From: JAIYCX01 sp964353175
GTDB taxonomy: Bacteria > Bdellovibrionota_C > UBA2361 > SZUA-149 > DAOLCO01
Assembly (NCBI GenBank): GCA_964353175.1
Contig: CAYGUX010000013.1
Coordinates: 9,507 to 73,506 of the forward strand
Length of the DNA stretch: 64,000 bases
Direction of reading: 5' to 3'
In this document: positions 1-8,821 of the stretch, one piece after another
Layout: the number at the start of each line of letters is the position of its first letter
How positions within the stretch are numbered: the first letter of the stretch is position 1
The notes under the pieces: generated by a model
Databases searched by the model: none
What the model was told of the DNA's origin: nothing
Seen by the model: only the letters and a program-made list of their open reading frames with translations
Translations under genes and position numbers: made by a program

Positions 1-464
1 TGACCTACCACAGTCGGAATATTAGTTTTAATTATCGTTTCAGGAGACTGCCCCTTATCAAGCGATGCTGGGATCTCCGAACTATCCTTAGAACTGGCCG
101 GTTCATTTTCCCTCGATTCCAGTCTCCTCTTCAATAATGCTAGTTCGCCCCTTAAACTCCCAAGTTCCCTATGTGCTTCTGCCACTTCCTTAACTCCTGG
201 AAAATTGCAAAAGCGATAGAAGGTCAAAAGGACAGTAGGGATAATCATGGCACTCATAGTGAGAAGGAGTGTCATTTCACGAGAAATATGCTCTATCACC
301 AGACTTAGCATAAACCAGCACATTCCAGCTACGCACAGATACAAAGTTATCCCCTCAAGAAAGGGATGCCTAAGGGATACTCCTTCCTGGAATTCCTTTT
401 TTTCCTGGACTTCCTTTTTGCTTGCGTTTCCTGAATTCCTTCTACCCTTATTTGATTTCGCCAT
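1..464 (-). CDS. Membrane protein of unknown function, 3' end cut by window edge
   Basis: An open frame reads leftwards from an ATG at 464 and leaves the window without a stop (154 complete codons). A good ribosome binding site (GGGAGG) lies about 6 bases upstream. The protein has a basic, charged N-terminus (residues 1-36), two hydrophobic segments (about 37-57 and 63-84) that look like a transmembrane hairpin, then a heptad-like, probably coiled-coil stretch (93-118) and a Ser/Pro-rich tail. I do not recognise a family. The strand is supported by the RBS, by the clean topology and by the uninterrupted frame; the overlapping plus-strand frame at 247-576 has no such support. Confidence 0.7.
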   Translation of the reverse strand, partial: MAKSNKGRRNSGNASKKEVQEKKEFQEGVSLRHPFLEGITLYLCVAGMCWFMLSLVIEHISREMTLLLTMSAMIIPTVLLTFYRFCNFPGVKEVAEAHRELGSLRGELALLKRRLESRENEPASSKDSSEIPASLDKGQSPETIIKTNIPTVVG

Positions 465-724
465 AACAACCTCCCTTTCTGGAAAAAGTGGCGAAAATAA
501 AAACCTTTCACACTCCGCATATCTACAGCAAATTCATGGGATTATCAAATATGTAGGGGAAAATTTGGTCCGATAGGAGCCAAGGTTAGGAAAATAAAAA
601 GGCAAAAAGATCAAATTCTACCCTTTTTGCATTACACTAGATTTTACGATGATATGAGCTAACGGCCACCAGCTACTCTTGCCCAAGACGAACTGGGCAA
701 AAAGGCCAATAAAATGGAGTAATA

Positions 725-797
<73 letters not shown>

Positions 798-881
798 ATG
801 TGTAATACATGGAATAACCTAAGCAGTAATAAAACCTGACCAGAACAAGCCCCCTTATAGATTAACTAAAAGGGATCCAAC

Positions 882-958
882 TGGTGGGCCAGGGAAGACT
901 TGAACTTCCGACCTCACGCTTATCAGGCGTGCACTCTAACCAGCTGAGCTACTGGCCC
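882..958 (-). tRNA. tRNA-Ile (GAT)
   Basis: Cloverleaf on the minus strand with acceptor GGGCCAG/CTGGCCC, anticodon loop CTGATAA (anticodon GAT) and T loop TTCAAGT. The discriminator A at 885 is followed by an encoded CCA (882-884). It is probably co-transcribed with the tRNA-Ala 84 bases downstream. Confidence 0.97.
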
Positions 959-1276
959 ATAACCGACTAATTTATTTAGCCTAATTAATAGCTAAAGTCG
1001 GGGGGAAACTATTCTTTTAAGGAGCTTATGTCAATAAACAAGCAATAAGTATTTCAAAAAATATTAAGGAAGCCTTGGATGCCCTCATATTTATAGTCTG
1101 TCCTAATCTAATATATTTTATGTTTAAGGGGTGAAAGTGATAAAATACAAGGCCTTAAGCTATCCAAGCCTCCTACATCAGATAAAAACTCTACTTGCAG
1201 GATCGATTTTTGCCATTTAGAATCTAAATAGTAGGTATAGAAGAACTACCCTAGGTTTCTGCAGACTGAAAGTATT
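959..1276. other. Intergenic, no assigned gene
   Basis: 318 bases between tRNA-Ile (minus) and the HNH gene (plus). The tRNA promoter must lie here on the minus strand. The only coding hint is a 27-codon frame on the plus strand (GTG at 1137, stop ending 1220) preceded by AAGGGG. It is too short to call and could be a leader. No tRNA or strong hairpin was seen. Confidence 0.4.
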
Positions 1277-1783
1277 ATGAATTCGACGCTTTTGTTAAAT
1301 GCTAGCTACGAACCACTAAGAATTATTTCTTGGGAAAAAGCTATTACTCTATTTTTCTTGGGTAAAGTTGAAGTCATAGAAACCTATGACAAAAATATTA
1401 GAAGCGTTTCACTAGTAATGAGAGCTCCATCTGTAGTAAGGCTTGTAAACTACGTTCGCCTAGGCTCAAGAAAACCTCCGCTTTCTAAAATAAATCTACT
1501 CGCTAGAGATAACTTCACCTGCCAATATTGTAAAAAGACCCTCAGTAGAACAGACTCCACTGTTGACCATGTCGTTCCAAGAACCAAAGGTGGGAAAACA
1601 AGTTGGGAGAATATTGTTCTTGCATGCCCTCCTTGCAATAGAAAAAAAGGCGGAAGGACACCGGATGAGGCTAATATGAAACTATTAAAACAACCCGAAG
1701 CCCCTACTTGGTTACCTGTTGTAAATTTCACCTTTGAAAATAATATCCCTAAAATTTGGAATATCTTTTTAAGAAAACTATAG
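1277..1783 (+). CDS. HNH endonuclease family protein
   Basis: 168 aa. The C-terminal half carries a zinc-stabilised HNH nuclease fold: CQYC (82-85), the DH pair (97-98) at the core His, an Asn in SWENIVLAC (about 112) and CPPC (117-120). The N-terminal 70 residues match the leader usually seen in the stand-alone McrA-like HNH proteins of many bacteria (start MNSTLLLNASYEPL). These are single-domain, presumably DNA-cleaving or nicking enzymes whose cellular role is not settled. It stands alone with its own upstream region; the following gene starts about 170 bases later on the same strand. Confidence 0.9.
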   Translation: MNSTLLLNASYEPLRIISWEKAITLFFLGKVEVIETYDKNIRSVSLVMRAPSVVRLVNYVRLGSRKPPLSKINLLARDNFTCQYCKKTLSRTDSTVDHVVPRTKGGKTSWENIVLACPPCNRKKGGRTPDEANMKLLKQPEAPTWLPVVNFTFENNIPKIWNIFLRKL

Positions 1784-1954
1784 AGACTCTCTAATAATTT
1801 AAAAAACTTTTAACGAACATATTTGCTTCTTAAAGGTACCACGAGCTACCTAAATCCAGGTATTTAAGGCCCGAATAAACAACCCTTTGAACTATTATTG
1901 ATTCAAATGCCCTGATTGCTTGCCATTTTAGGTGGTCTATATAGAATATGTTGC

Positions 1955-3277
1955 ATGATAAATGCCTTTGAACATCTCTTAGACGACCCTAGAGTCCAAA
2001 TTCTCAGACAATTAAGTCCTAAGAAAAACCTATTCTACCTAGTAGGTGGAGCATTAAGAGATGCTGTCATAGGAAAACAATCTAATGATCTCGATTTCGC
2101 TACACCCCTAAGAGCGAATGAAATCATTCAGATGATGAACCAATCTGGATTTAAAGTAATCCCAACTGGAATTTCTTTTGAAACTATTACTGTCATACTA
2201 GGTCAGAATCTCCCTCAGATTCAAATCTCATCTTTCAGAGGATCTGGAACGAGTCTGCTTGAAGACTTATCCCTAAGAGATTTTAACATAAACTCATTAG
2301 CGCTCGCGCTTACTGATGGTCAACTCTTCGATCCTCAAAATGGACGAGCAGATATTAATGCTAAAATTGTTAGAGCAAATGGAAGTCCTGCAAAAAGATT
2401 TGAAGAAGACCCTCTAAGAATATTACGCTTAATTAGACTTGCATCCGAGCTAAACTTTAAAATAGGAGAAGCGACAGAACAAGAAGCTAGAAACTTAGCC
2501 CCACTCTTAACCAAAATAAGCATTGAAAGACTTACTGAGGAATTTATAAAAATCATAGTTTCTGAACATTTCAGGCCGGCTATGAGATTTCTAAAGGAAA
2601 TAGAGTTTTTTAAACACTATTTACCTGAGCTTGAAGTCTGCATTGATTTTGAACAAAATGAATTTCATAAACATGACGTATTCGAACATACCTTAGATGT
2701 CATAGAACTATGTCATCAAGATAAACTACTCAGGTTGTCCGCACTATTTCATGATATCGGAAAACCTCCATCCTTAACCATCGATGATGATGGAAGACGG
2801 CATTTTTACCTCCACGAAAAAATTGGAGCTGAAATGATGTCATCAATTGGGAAAAAAATCAGACTTCCGAATGATTTAATTAAATCAATTCAGACCCTCG
2901 TTTTAACACACATGAGACCCCTAGATTGTGGAGATGCTGGATTAAGAAGGATACTAAGAGATACTGACACCCTCTATGATACTTGGAGAGAATTAAAATG
3001 GGCTGACACCATTAGTGTCCTTGGAGATACCACCGTAACAAAGGAAGCTTTTCTAGATTTCGATCAAAGGTTAGAGCAGGTAAAGAAAAAGGCTGAAAAG
3101 TCACCCTTTAGTGCTCTAGCCATTAGAGGACAAGACTTAATTAATCTCGGGCTTGCACCGAGTCCAAAATTCAAAGATATTCTAAATAGTTTAAATGAAA
3201 AAATAATCGAAAATCCCGATCTAAACAATAGGGATACCTTGCTCGATATAATAAAAAATGACTACCTGGATCAATAA
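1955..3277 (+). CDS. CCA tRNA nucleotidyltransferase / poly(A) polymerase with HD domain
   Basis: 440 aa from the ATG at 1955. The class II nucleotidyltransferase head is clear: GGALRD (31-36) and the catalytic DLD (45-47), then the RNA-binding neck with RFEEDPLRILR. An HD-type phosphohydrolase motif (LFHDIGKP) follows in the C-terminal half. Enzymes of this family add CCA to tRNA 3' ends or poly(A) tails to RNA; the HD domain is typical of the bacterial CCA-adding type. A TTG at 1916 in the same frame would add 13 residues that do not resemble the family, so the ATG is preferred although its Shine-Dalgarno is weak. With tRNA-Ile encoding CCA and tRNA-Ala not, the organism needs this activity. 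Confidence 0.9.
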   Translation: MINAFEHLLDDPRVQILRQLSPKKNLFYLVGGALRDAVIGKQSNDLDFATPLRANEIIQMMNQSGFKVIPTGISFETITVILGQNLPQIQISSFRGSGTSLLEDLSLRDFNINSLALALTDGQLFDPQNGRADINAKIVRANGSPAKRFEEDPLRILRLIRLASELNFKIGEATEQEARNLAPLLTKISIERLTEEFIKIIVSEHFRPAMRFLKEIEFFKHYLPELEVCIDFEQNEFHKHDVFEHTLDVIELCHQDKLLRLSALFHDIGKPPSLTIDDDGRRHFYLHEKIGAEMMSSIGKKIRLPNDLIKSIQTLVLTHMRPLDCGDAGLRRILRDTDTLYDTWRELKWADTISVLGDTTVTKEAFLDFDQRLEQVKKKAEKSPFSALAIRGQDLINLGLAPSPKFKDILNSLNEKIIENPDLNNRDTLLDIIKNDYLDQ

Positions 3278-3343
3278 GTAATTGCTTTTATAAGTATTGA
3301 TAAGTAATAATCAACAAAAAATTAATCAAGATCTTCTAATAAA

Positions 3344-4225
3344 ATGATGAAAAATAAACTCTTAACCATATTTTTATCTACGCTTTCACTTTTTCTAGTC
3401 TCCTGCGGAGGGAGCTCAAAAGATGCAACAGTTTTTGAAATCACTTTTAAGAACACTTCCAAGTCCCCTACTTTCACAGCGCAAAACGGAGCGAGAGTGA
3501 CTGTGGCCTACTCTGCCATGATCGGAGTTGTTCATACTGCAAATTCTCCAATTTACAGGCTAAACCAAAGTGCATCAGAAGGGCTTGAACAGCTTGCTGA
3601 GAATGGCAACCCTTCTACATTCATTAGCGAATTAAATGTTCTTGAGAATGTCGAAGTTGTTGGTATTGCAAATCAATCTAATACAAGTTCTTCCGGACTA
3701 TTAGGCCCAGAGGAATCTTTCACCTTGTTAATTTCCGCAAGTGATACATCTTCAAATTTAAGCTTAGCATCTTCTTTTGTACAAGCTAACGATATCATCA
3801 TAGCAACTCCTGAGAATGGCGTTCCACTTTTCAACGCAGATGGTAGTCCAATTTCTGGGAATATCAGCGGTCAAATGGGATATTATGATATAGGTACGGA
3901 GTTCAACGAAGCACCAGGCATAGGATCTACTCAAGTACTTAGGCAAGGCCCAGCTCCAGAAGGTGAGGTTTCACAAGGACGTAAAGAAGGCGGGGTAGTG
4001 ACAGTCTTAAATGATGGATTTATATACCCTTCAGCTGCCTCTACGATACAAGTAAGTATAAAAGTTATAGATAGAGGCAATCTTCCTCCAGCTAGTCCGT
4101 CACCTAGCCCACTACCCTCACCTTCTGCAGCAGAACCAACAGCTACAGCGACTCCTTCTGCTAGCGCAAGTGCTTCAAGTAGTCCAAGCGTAAGTGCGAG
4201 TACTGCTGCTAGTCCTATTGCATAA
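3344..4225 (+). CDS. Spondin_N-like domain lipoprotein with Ser/Pro/Ala-rich tail
   Basis: 293 aa. A lipoprotein signal ends at the lipobox LVSC (Cys21), so the protein is probably membrane-anchored in the envelope. Residues about 30-250 resemble bacterial spondin-N domain proteins: a beta-rich start (FEITFKNTSKSPTFT), then the pattern of a value-near-SPIYRL segment, an ASEGLEQLAENGN segment and repeated strands ending in an IKVIDRGNLPP-type strand. The last 45 residues are Pro, Ser, Ala and Thr only, a flexible tail. Spondin-N is a calcium-binding C2-like fold known from eukaryotic matrix proteins and found in marine bacteria; the function in bacteria is unknown. Family assignment is by pattern memory only. 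Confidence 0.65.
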   Translation: MMKNKLLTIFLSTLSLFLVSCGGSSKDATVFEITFKNTSKSPTFTAQNGARVTVAYSAMIGVVHTANSPIYRLNQSASEGLEQLAENGNPSTFISELNVLENVEVVGIANQSNTSSSGLLGPEESFTLLISASDTSSNLSLASSFVQANDIIIATPENGVPLFNADGSPISGNISGQMGYYDIGTEFNEAPGIGSTQVLRQGPAPEGEVSQGRKEGGVVTVLNDGFIYPSAASTIQVSIKVIDRGNLPPASPSPSPLPSPSAAEPTATATPSASASASSSPSVSASTAASPIA

Positions 4226-4287
4226 TCTAGCGGAGGGTATTTATCTAGGTAATATTACAATACATATTATTTAGAGAAGTTAACTAC

Positions 4288-4686
4288 CTAGGAGAGCTTA
4301 GTTGCGTTCTTAACCCACTCAACACAATCGACAGTGGATGCTCCGGGTGTAAATATTTTTTTCACACCCATCTCTACTAACTTTCCAATATCGTCATCGG
4401 GGATAATTCCACCGCCGAATACTTGAATTTCCTCCGCTCCCTCCGCCTTCAATAGCCTAAGAACTTTAGGGAACACTGTCATGTGTGCCCCTGAAAGGAT
4501 ACTAATCCCTAAAAAATCTACATCTTCCTGAATAGCGGTAGTAACTACGGCTTCAGCTGTTTGATGTAGCCCCGTATAAATAACTTCCATCCCACCATCT
4601 CTTAAAGCTCTCGCAATTACTTTTGCGCCTCTATCATGACCATCAAGGCCAACCTTAGCTACCAAAACTCTGATTTTTTTATCCAT
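4288..4686 (-). CDS. icmB: Acyl-CoA mutase small (B12-binding) subunit, isobutyryl-CoA mutase type
   Basis: 132 aa from the ATG at 4686, chosen because AAGGGA sits 6 bases upstream; longer starts would run into the large-subunit gene. It is a stand-alone Rossmann-like cobalamin-binding domain: DGHDRG (15-20) with the lower axial ligand His17, the SILSGAH motif and GGGIIP. Its size equals that of IcmB (about 136 aa). It binds adenosylcobalamin and pairs with the large subunit, whose gene ends 22 bases upstream. The same domain occurs in methylmalonyl-CoA mutase, so the specificity comes from the partner. Confidence 0.85.
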   Translation of the reverse strand: MDKKIRVLVAKVGLDGHDRGAKVIARALRDGGMEVIYTGLHQTAEAVVTTAIQEDVDFLGISILSGAHMTVFPKVLRLLKAEGAEEIQVFGGGIIPDDDIGKLVEMGVKKIFTPGASTVDCVEWVKNATKLS

Positions 4687-4708
4687 GCCCATTCCCTTAA
4701 CTCTAAAT

Positions 4709-6352
4709 CTATATAAATCCTGGATCAGTATAGACACCAAATACTTCTCTATATACATCACAGACCTCGCCCAATGTTACTCCCTTAGAAACTGCCTCTA
4801 TTAATATAGGCATAACATTTTCAGTGGTCTTACAGGATTCCTTCAAACTAACTAAGCTCTGCCTTACTTCACTCTCAGATCTTCTCGACAAGAACCCCCT
4901 GAACTGCTCAATCCTATTTTGCTCAAGCTCTAAAGGCACCTTATGAGTTTCAATCTTAGGATCATCAGCAGAATCACTATAATCAGTAACTCCCACTATC
5001 GATCGTTTCCCTTGTTCAAGTTCTTTTTGAAATAAATAAGCAGATTCAGCTATTTCTTTCTGCGGGTAACCATTATCGATAGCAATAACCATCCCGCCCA
5101 TTTGATCTAACTTATTTATATACTGCATCGCCTCCGCTTCGACTTTATCAGTCAACCACTCGACATAATAAGACCCACCTAGAGGATCGACAGTATTAGT
5201 AACTCCTGTTTCATTAGCTATGATCTGTTGAGTTTTTAAGGCAACCTTCACAGCTTGCTCTGTTGGCAAAGACAAAGTCTCATCCATTGCATTGGTATGT
5301 AAGGACTGAGTTCCACCTAATACCGCCGCCAAAGCTTGTATTGCGACTCTAGCGACATTATTTAAAGGTTGTTGCGCTGTTAAACTTACGCCAGCAGTTT
5401 GTGCGTGTGTTCTAAGCATCATAGACATTGGGTTCTTTGCACCAAAACGATCTTTCATAAACCTTGCCCACATCCTCCTACCCGCTCGGAACTTAGCAAT
5501 CTCTTCAAAAAAATCGTTATGTACATCCCAAAAGAAAGAAAGACGAGAAGCAAAACTATCTACATCCAAGCCACGCTTACAAAGCTCCTCTACATAAGCA
5601 ATCCCATCATACAAAGTAAAAGCCAACTCTTGCACTGCAGAAGCCCCTGCCTCTCTAATATGATAGCCTGAGATACTTACAGCTTGGAATCGTTTTGCCT
5701 CCTTACTGCAATACTCAATCATATCGCAAACAAGCCTAACTGAAGGCTTAGGTGGAGATATCCACTCTTTCTGAGCAATGTATTCTTTAAATATATCATT
5801 CTGGATAGTCCCACCCATATCATTCAAAGAATAGCCTCTACTCTTACCAAGGGCAAAATACATTGCTAAAACAGGTGAAGCGCTACAATTAATAGTCATA
5901 GAAGTAGTGACTTTTGTTAAATCAATACCTGAAAATAGAATCTCCATATCCTCGATACAACTTAGACTAACCCCTTCTCTTCCTACTTCTCCCTCTGACA
6001 AAGGATGAGTAGGATCGTAACCCATCAAACTTGGCATATCAAAAGCTGTAGATAATCCTGTTTGACCTTGGCTTAACAAATAATGAAAACGTTCATTTGT
6101 ATCTTTTGGGTCGCCAAAGCCTGCAAACTGCCTCATAGTCCATAACTTGGTCCGATAACCTTTAGATCTTACTCCTCGGGTATAAGGGTAAATACCAGGG
6201 AAGCCTATCTCCTCAGGCACTTCACCGGAAGCGGGATAGGATAGAACTGGCACGTCAATTCCACCTAGAGTTTTATAATAATCCTCTCTTTCCTTATCCT
6301 TGGAACTTAGTTCCTTCCAAAGTTCAAATTGCAGAGAAGACTTTTTACCCAT
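4709..6352 (-). CDS. icmA: Methylmalonyl-CoA mutase family large subunit with isobutyryl-CoA mutase signature
   Basis: 547 aa TIM-barrel subunit without a fused B12 domain. Recognisable family blocks are YPYTRGVRSKGYRTKLWTMR, FDMPSLMGYD, GGTIQNDIFKEYIAQKEW, the catalytic His231 in SGYHIREAG, and LGGTQSLHTNAMDE. Substrate-pocket residues: where methylmalonyl-CoA mutase has Tyr89 and Arg207, this protein has Phe76 (in RQFAGFG) and Gln194 (in YIAQKEW). Known biochemistry: Phe plus Gln is the pair of isobutyryl-CoA mutase (IcmA). I therefore infer isobutyryl-CoA/n-butyryl-CoA isomerisation rather than methylmalonyl-CoA/succinyl-CoA. Its start overlaps the end of the acyl-CoA dehydrogenase gene by 8 bases, indicating translational coupling. 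Automated annotation would probably say methylmalonyl-CoA mutase. Confidence 0.85.
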   Translation of the reverse strand: MGKKSSLQFELWKELSSKDKEREDYYKTLGGIDVPVLSYPASGEVPEEIGFPGIYPYTRGVRSKGYRTKLWTMRQFAGFGDPKDTNERFHYLLSQGQTGLSTAFDMPSLMGYDPTHPLSEGEVGREGVSLSCIEDMEILFSGIDLTKVTTSMTINCSASPVLAMYFALGKSRGYSLNDMGGTIQNDIFKEYIAQKEWISPPKPSVRLVCDMIEYCSKEAKRFQAVSISGYHIREAGASAVQELAFTLYDGIAYVEELCKRGLDVDSFASRLSFFWDVHNDFFEEIAKFRAGRRMWARFMKDRFGAKNPMSMMLRTHAQTAGVSLTAQQPLNNVARVAIQALAAVLGGTQSLHTNAMDETLSLPTEQAVKVALKTQQIIANETGVTNTVDPLGGSYYVEWLTDKVEAEAMQYINKLDQMGGMVIAIDNGYPQKEIAESAYLFQKELEQGKRSIVGVTDYSDSADDPKIETHKVPLELEQNRIEQFRGFLSRRSESEVRQSLVSLKESCKTTENVMPILIEAVSKGVTLGEVCDVYREVFGVYTDPGFI

Positions 6353-7514
6353 TTTGAAATTCCTTTAGTACCGCCGCAGAAATTACCATTCTCTGAATCT
6401 CACTTGTTCCTTCATAGATTTCAGTGATTTTAGCATCTCTTAGATGTCTTTCAACATTAAAATCTTTTACATATCCATAACCACCATGAATTTGAATGGC
6501 CTTATTCGTAATTCTCATGGCCGTTTCTGAAGAAAACAACTTAGCCTGAGCAGCAAATCTACTATAAGGTAATTTTTTGTCCTTTCTCCTAGCTGCGGAC
6601 AGGGCCAACATTCTACTTGCATCAAGTTCCGTGTTCATATCAGCCAAATAATTTTGAATAGACTGATGCTCATATAAAAACTTTCCAAAAGTTTGTCTCT
6701 CAGTCGTATATCTCACAGCAGCCTCTAATGCCGCCCCAGCTATTCCACATGCCTGAGAGGCTATCCCTATACGACCACCATCAAGAGTTGACATAGCAAT
6801 TTTAAACCCATCTCCACTTTTACCTAACATCTGAGACTCTGTAAGCTTAACATCTTCAAATGTAATACTTGCTGTTGGAGAACCACAAATTCCTAACTTA
6901 TCCTCCTTATGACCAATACTTATGCCCTCAGTTTTCAAATCCACTATAAAAGCGGTAATACCCTTATGGCCTTTATCTGCATTTTCCATTGTAAAGAGTA
7001 CGCATACATCAGCAATCGGCGCATTAGTAATCCAATTCTTAACCCCATTTACAACATAATCAGATCCACTCTTCTTAGCCATACAAGTCTGTCTAGCCGC
7101 ATCACTGCCAGTACCAGGCTCACTCAATGCGAAACAACCAATCTTTTTACCCGCTGACATCTCAGGCAAATACTTAGCTTTCTGTTCATCAGTCCCATAA
7201 GTTAGTATCGGCCAAATCGCTAATGAATTGTGCGCACTCACAACCACACAGGTTGAAGCGCAACCACGAGCTAACTCCTCAACGATTAAAGCATAAGACG
7301 TATAACTAAGATCACTTCCACCATAAGCCTCTGGAACACACACGCCCATAAATCCTAAAGAAGCACATTCTTCGACTAAAGATAAAGGAACTGCATGCTC
7401 CTTATCAATCTGCCGAGAGAGTGGTTCGATCTTCTCTGTAGCAAAATCCCTACAAGCATCCCTAACTAACCTTTCTTCTTCACTTAAAAATAGTTCTACC
7501 GCACTCTCAATCAT
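6345..7514 (-). CDS. Short-chain acyl-CoA dehydrogenase (FAD)
   Basis: 389 aa from the ATG at 7514 (a TTG at 7526 is possible but inside the upstream gene). Family signatures: CFALSEPGTGSDA near residue 135 (FAD/substrate loop), YTTERQTFGK, IQIHGGYGY and the catalytic Glu in IYEGTSEIQR near the C-terminus. That catalytic Glu position is the one of butyryl-CoA, medium-chain and isobutyryl-CoA dehydrogenases, not the isovaleryl type. It transfers electrons from a saturated acyl-CoA to ETF. Placed between crotonase and the mutase, it is best read as a butyryl-CoA dehydrogenase making crotonyl-CoA. Chain-length specificity cannot be fixed from sequence alone. Confidence 0.9.
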   Translation of the reverse strand: MIESAVELFLSEEERLVRDACRDFATEKIEPLSRQIDKEHAVPLSLVEECASLGFMGVCVPEAYGGSDLSYTSYALIVEELARGCASTCVVVSAHNSLAIWPILTYGTDEQKAKYLPEMSAGKKIGCFALSEPGTGSDAARQTCMAKKSGSDYVVNGVKNWITNAPIADVCVLFTMENADKGHKGITAFIVDLKTEGISIGHKEDKLGICGSPTASITFEDVKLTESQMLGKSGDGFKIAMSTLDGGRIGIASQACGIAGAALEAAVRYTTERQTFGKFLYEHQSIQNYLADMNTELDASRMLALSAARRKDKKLPYSRFAAQAKLFSSETAMRITNKAIQIHGGYGYVKDFNVERHLRDAKITEIYEGTSEIQRMVISAAVLKEFQNG

Positions 7515-7515
7515 A

Positions 7516-8313
7516 TTATTTCCCAATAAATACAGGTTTTCTTTTTTCTATAAAAGCTTTTCGACCTTCTATCCCATCCTCAGTATAAAACAGCTCGTAA
7601 AACTCCTTAGTCTCTGACTGAATGCTAGCTAAATATTCTTCGCTTGCGGGTTTAGACAAAGCTCGTTTAATCGATTGAATTGCTAATGGAGGCTTTACAG
7701 ATAATTCCTTAGCGAATTTATTCACTTCGCTGGAAAGATCATCCTTGGAAGTTAATTCATCTATTAATCCTATTCTCAAAGCATCTTCCGCATCAAGCAT
7801 ATCTCCGCTCATTACCATTTTATTAGCTCTTGATAAAGGAAGCCTCCTCAATACCCTTCTTGTCCCTCCAAATCCTGGCAACAAACCTAATGTAACTTCA
7901 GGAAATCCAAACTTAGAAGTCTCATCTGCAAATATAAAATCACAGGACAACGCAAGCTCTAAACCACCACCCAAACAATACCCACCAACCTCCGCTATCA
8001 CTGGACATCGAAAGTTATCAATCTTTTCCATCACCCGCAGAGCTAAACTAATATATTCCTCTAACTGTGTTCTAGACATTTGATCGAATTCGAGAATATC
8101 AGCCCCAGCGACAAAAGCTTTATCCCCAGCCCCAGCAAGGATTAACACTCTTGTCTGTTTTTCAGGTTTAACTTGAACATCATTTAAATGTGCGAGGGCA
8201 TTATTTAGCTCACGTAATATATCACTATTTAAAGCATTAAGTGCTTTGGTTCGATCAATCGTAATTTTTGAAACATGATCACTTATATTTTCTATAACCA
8301 AAAGTCCGGACAT
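7516..8313 (-). CDS. Enoyl-CoA hydratase/isomerase (crotonase family)
   Basis: 265 aa from the ATG at 8313 (an in-frame GTG two codons upstream is the alternative). Crotonase fold with oxyanion-hole segments AGAD (69-72) and GGG (115-117), and both catalytic acids of true hydratases present, Glu119 in GGGLELAL and Glu139 in FPEVTLGLLPG. It should hydrate crotonyl-CoA to 3-hydroxybutyryl-CoA. It is the first gene of the crotonase-dehydrogenase-mutase operon, with 1 base to the next gene. No thiolase or 3-hydroxyacyl-CoA dehydrogenase lies nearby, so the pathway must be completed elsewhere. Confidence 0.9.
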   Translation of the reverse strand: MSGLLVIENISDHVSKITIDRTKALNALNSDILRELNNALAHLNDVQVKPEKQTRVLILAGAGDKAFVAGADILEFDQMSRTQLEEYISLALRVMEKIDNFRCPVIAEVGGYCLGGGLELALSCDFIFADETSKFGFPEVTLGLLPGFGGTRRVLRRLPLSRANKMVMSGDMLDAEDALRIGLIDELTSKDDLSSEVNKFAKELSVKPPLAIQSIKRALSKPASEEYLASIQSETKEFYELFYTEDGIEGRKAFIEKRKPVFIGK

Positions 8314-8350
8314 AATCACTCTAAAAATTTACAGAATTAACAATTACCAC

Positions 8351-8698
8351 TTAACCAGGTGGCCAAGAGAACTCTCTACCCCCTACAACATGTAGATGCA
8401 GTTGGAATACAGTTTGACCTGCAGATTCTCCAGAATTTATAACAACTCTATAACCACTTTCTGAGATCTTTTCTTGGCGAGCGACTTCCGCGCTAACAAA
8501 TAACAAATGTCCTAAAAGTTCTTTATGACTTGAATCAGCTTCACTTAGTTGAGGGATATCTACTTTGGGGATTACTAGTATATGAACAGGACTGATTGGA
8601 GCAACATCCCTAATAGCAAAACACTTCTCATCATCCCAGATTTTGATAGAAGGAATTTCTCCCCTCATAATCTTATGAAATATTGTATTATTTGGCAT
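8351..8698 (-). CDS. HIT-family (HINT-like) nucleotide hydrolase
   Basis: 115 aa, the usual size of HINT/HinT purine nucleoside phosphoramidases. N-terminal IFHKIMRGEIPS and C-terminal GGREFSWPPG are typical. The active-site triad normally reads HxHxH; here it is QLHLH (99-103). The nucleophilic middle His101 and the last His103 are kept, and the first His is Gln99. It lies 37 bases upstream of the crotonase gene and is probably the first cistron of that transcript, though a functional link is not evident. Confidence 0.88.
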   Translation of the reverse strand: MPNNTIFHKIMRGEIPSIKIWDDEKCFAIRDVAPISPVHILVIPKVDIPQLSEADSSHKELLGHLLFVSAEVARQEKISESGYRVVINSGESAGQTVFQLHLHVVGGREFSWPPG

Positions 8699-8821
8699 AC
8701 TTAAGTTGTTTCAATATTATTGTAAATTTTTGGATCAAATTACTTCTTTAATACATCTAAACTAATGCTACTATAACACTAGGAGTTTCGTTTGGCTTTA
8801 ACTAATTGAGTAATAGAGATT

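Noticed and set aside
247..576. Plus-strand coding frame at the left end
   Set aside because: It opposes a minus-strand frame with a good RBS, clean membrane topology and no stop; the plus-strand frame has low-quality composition.
4226..4287. Cobalamin riboswitch for the mutase operon
   Set aside because: The operon reads leftwards from about 8.7 kb; its upstream region (8699-8821) is too short and lacks a B12-box-like sequence.
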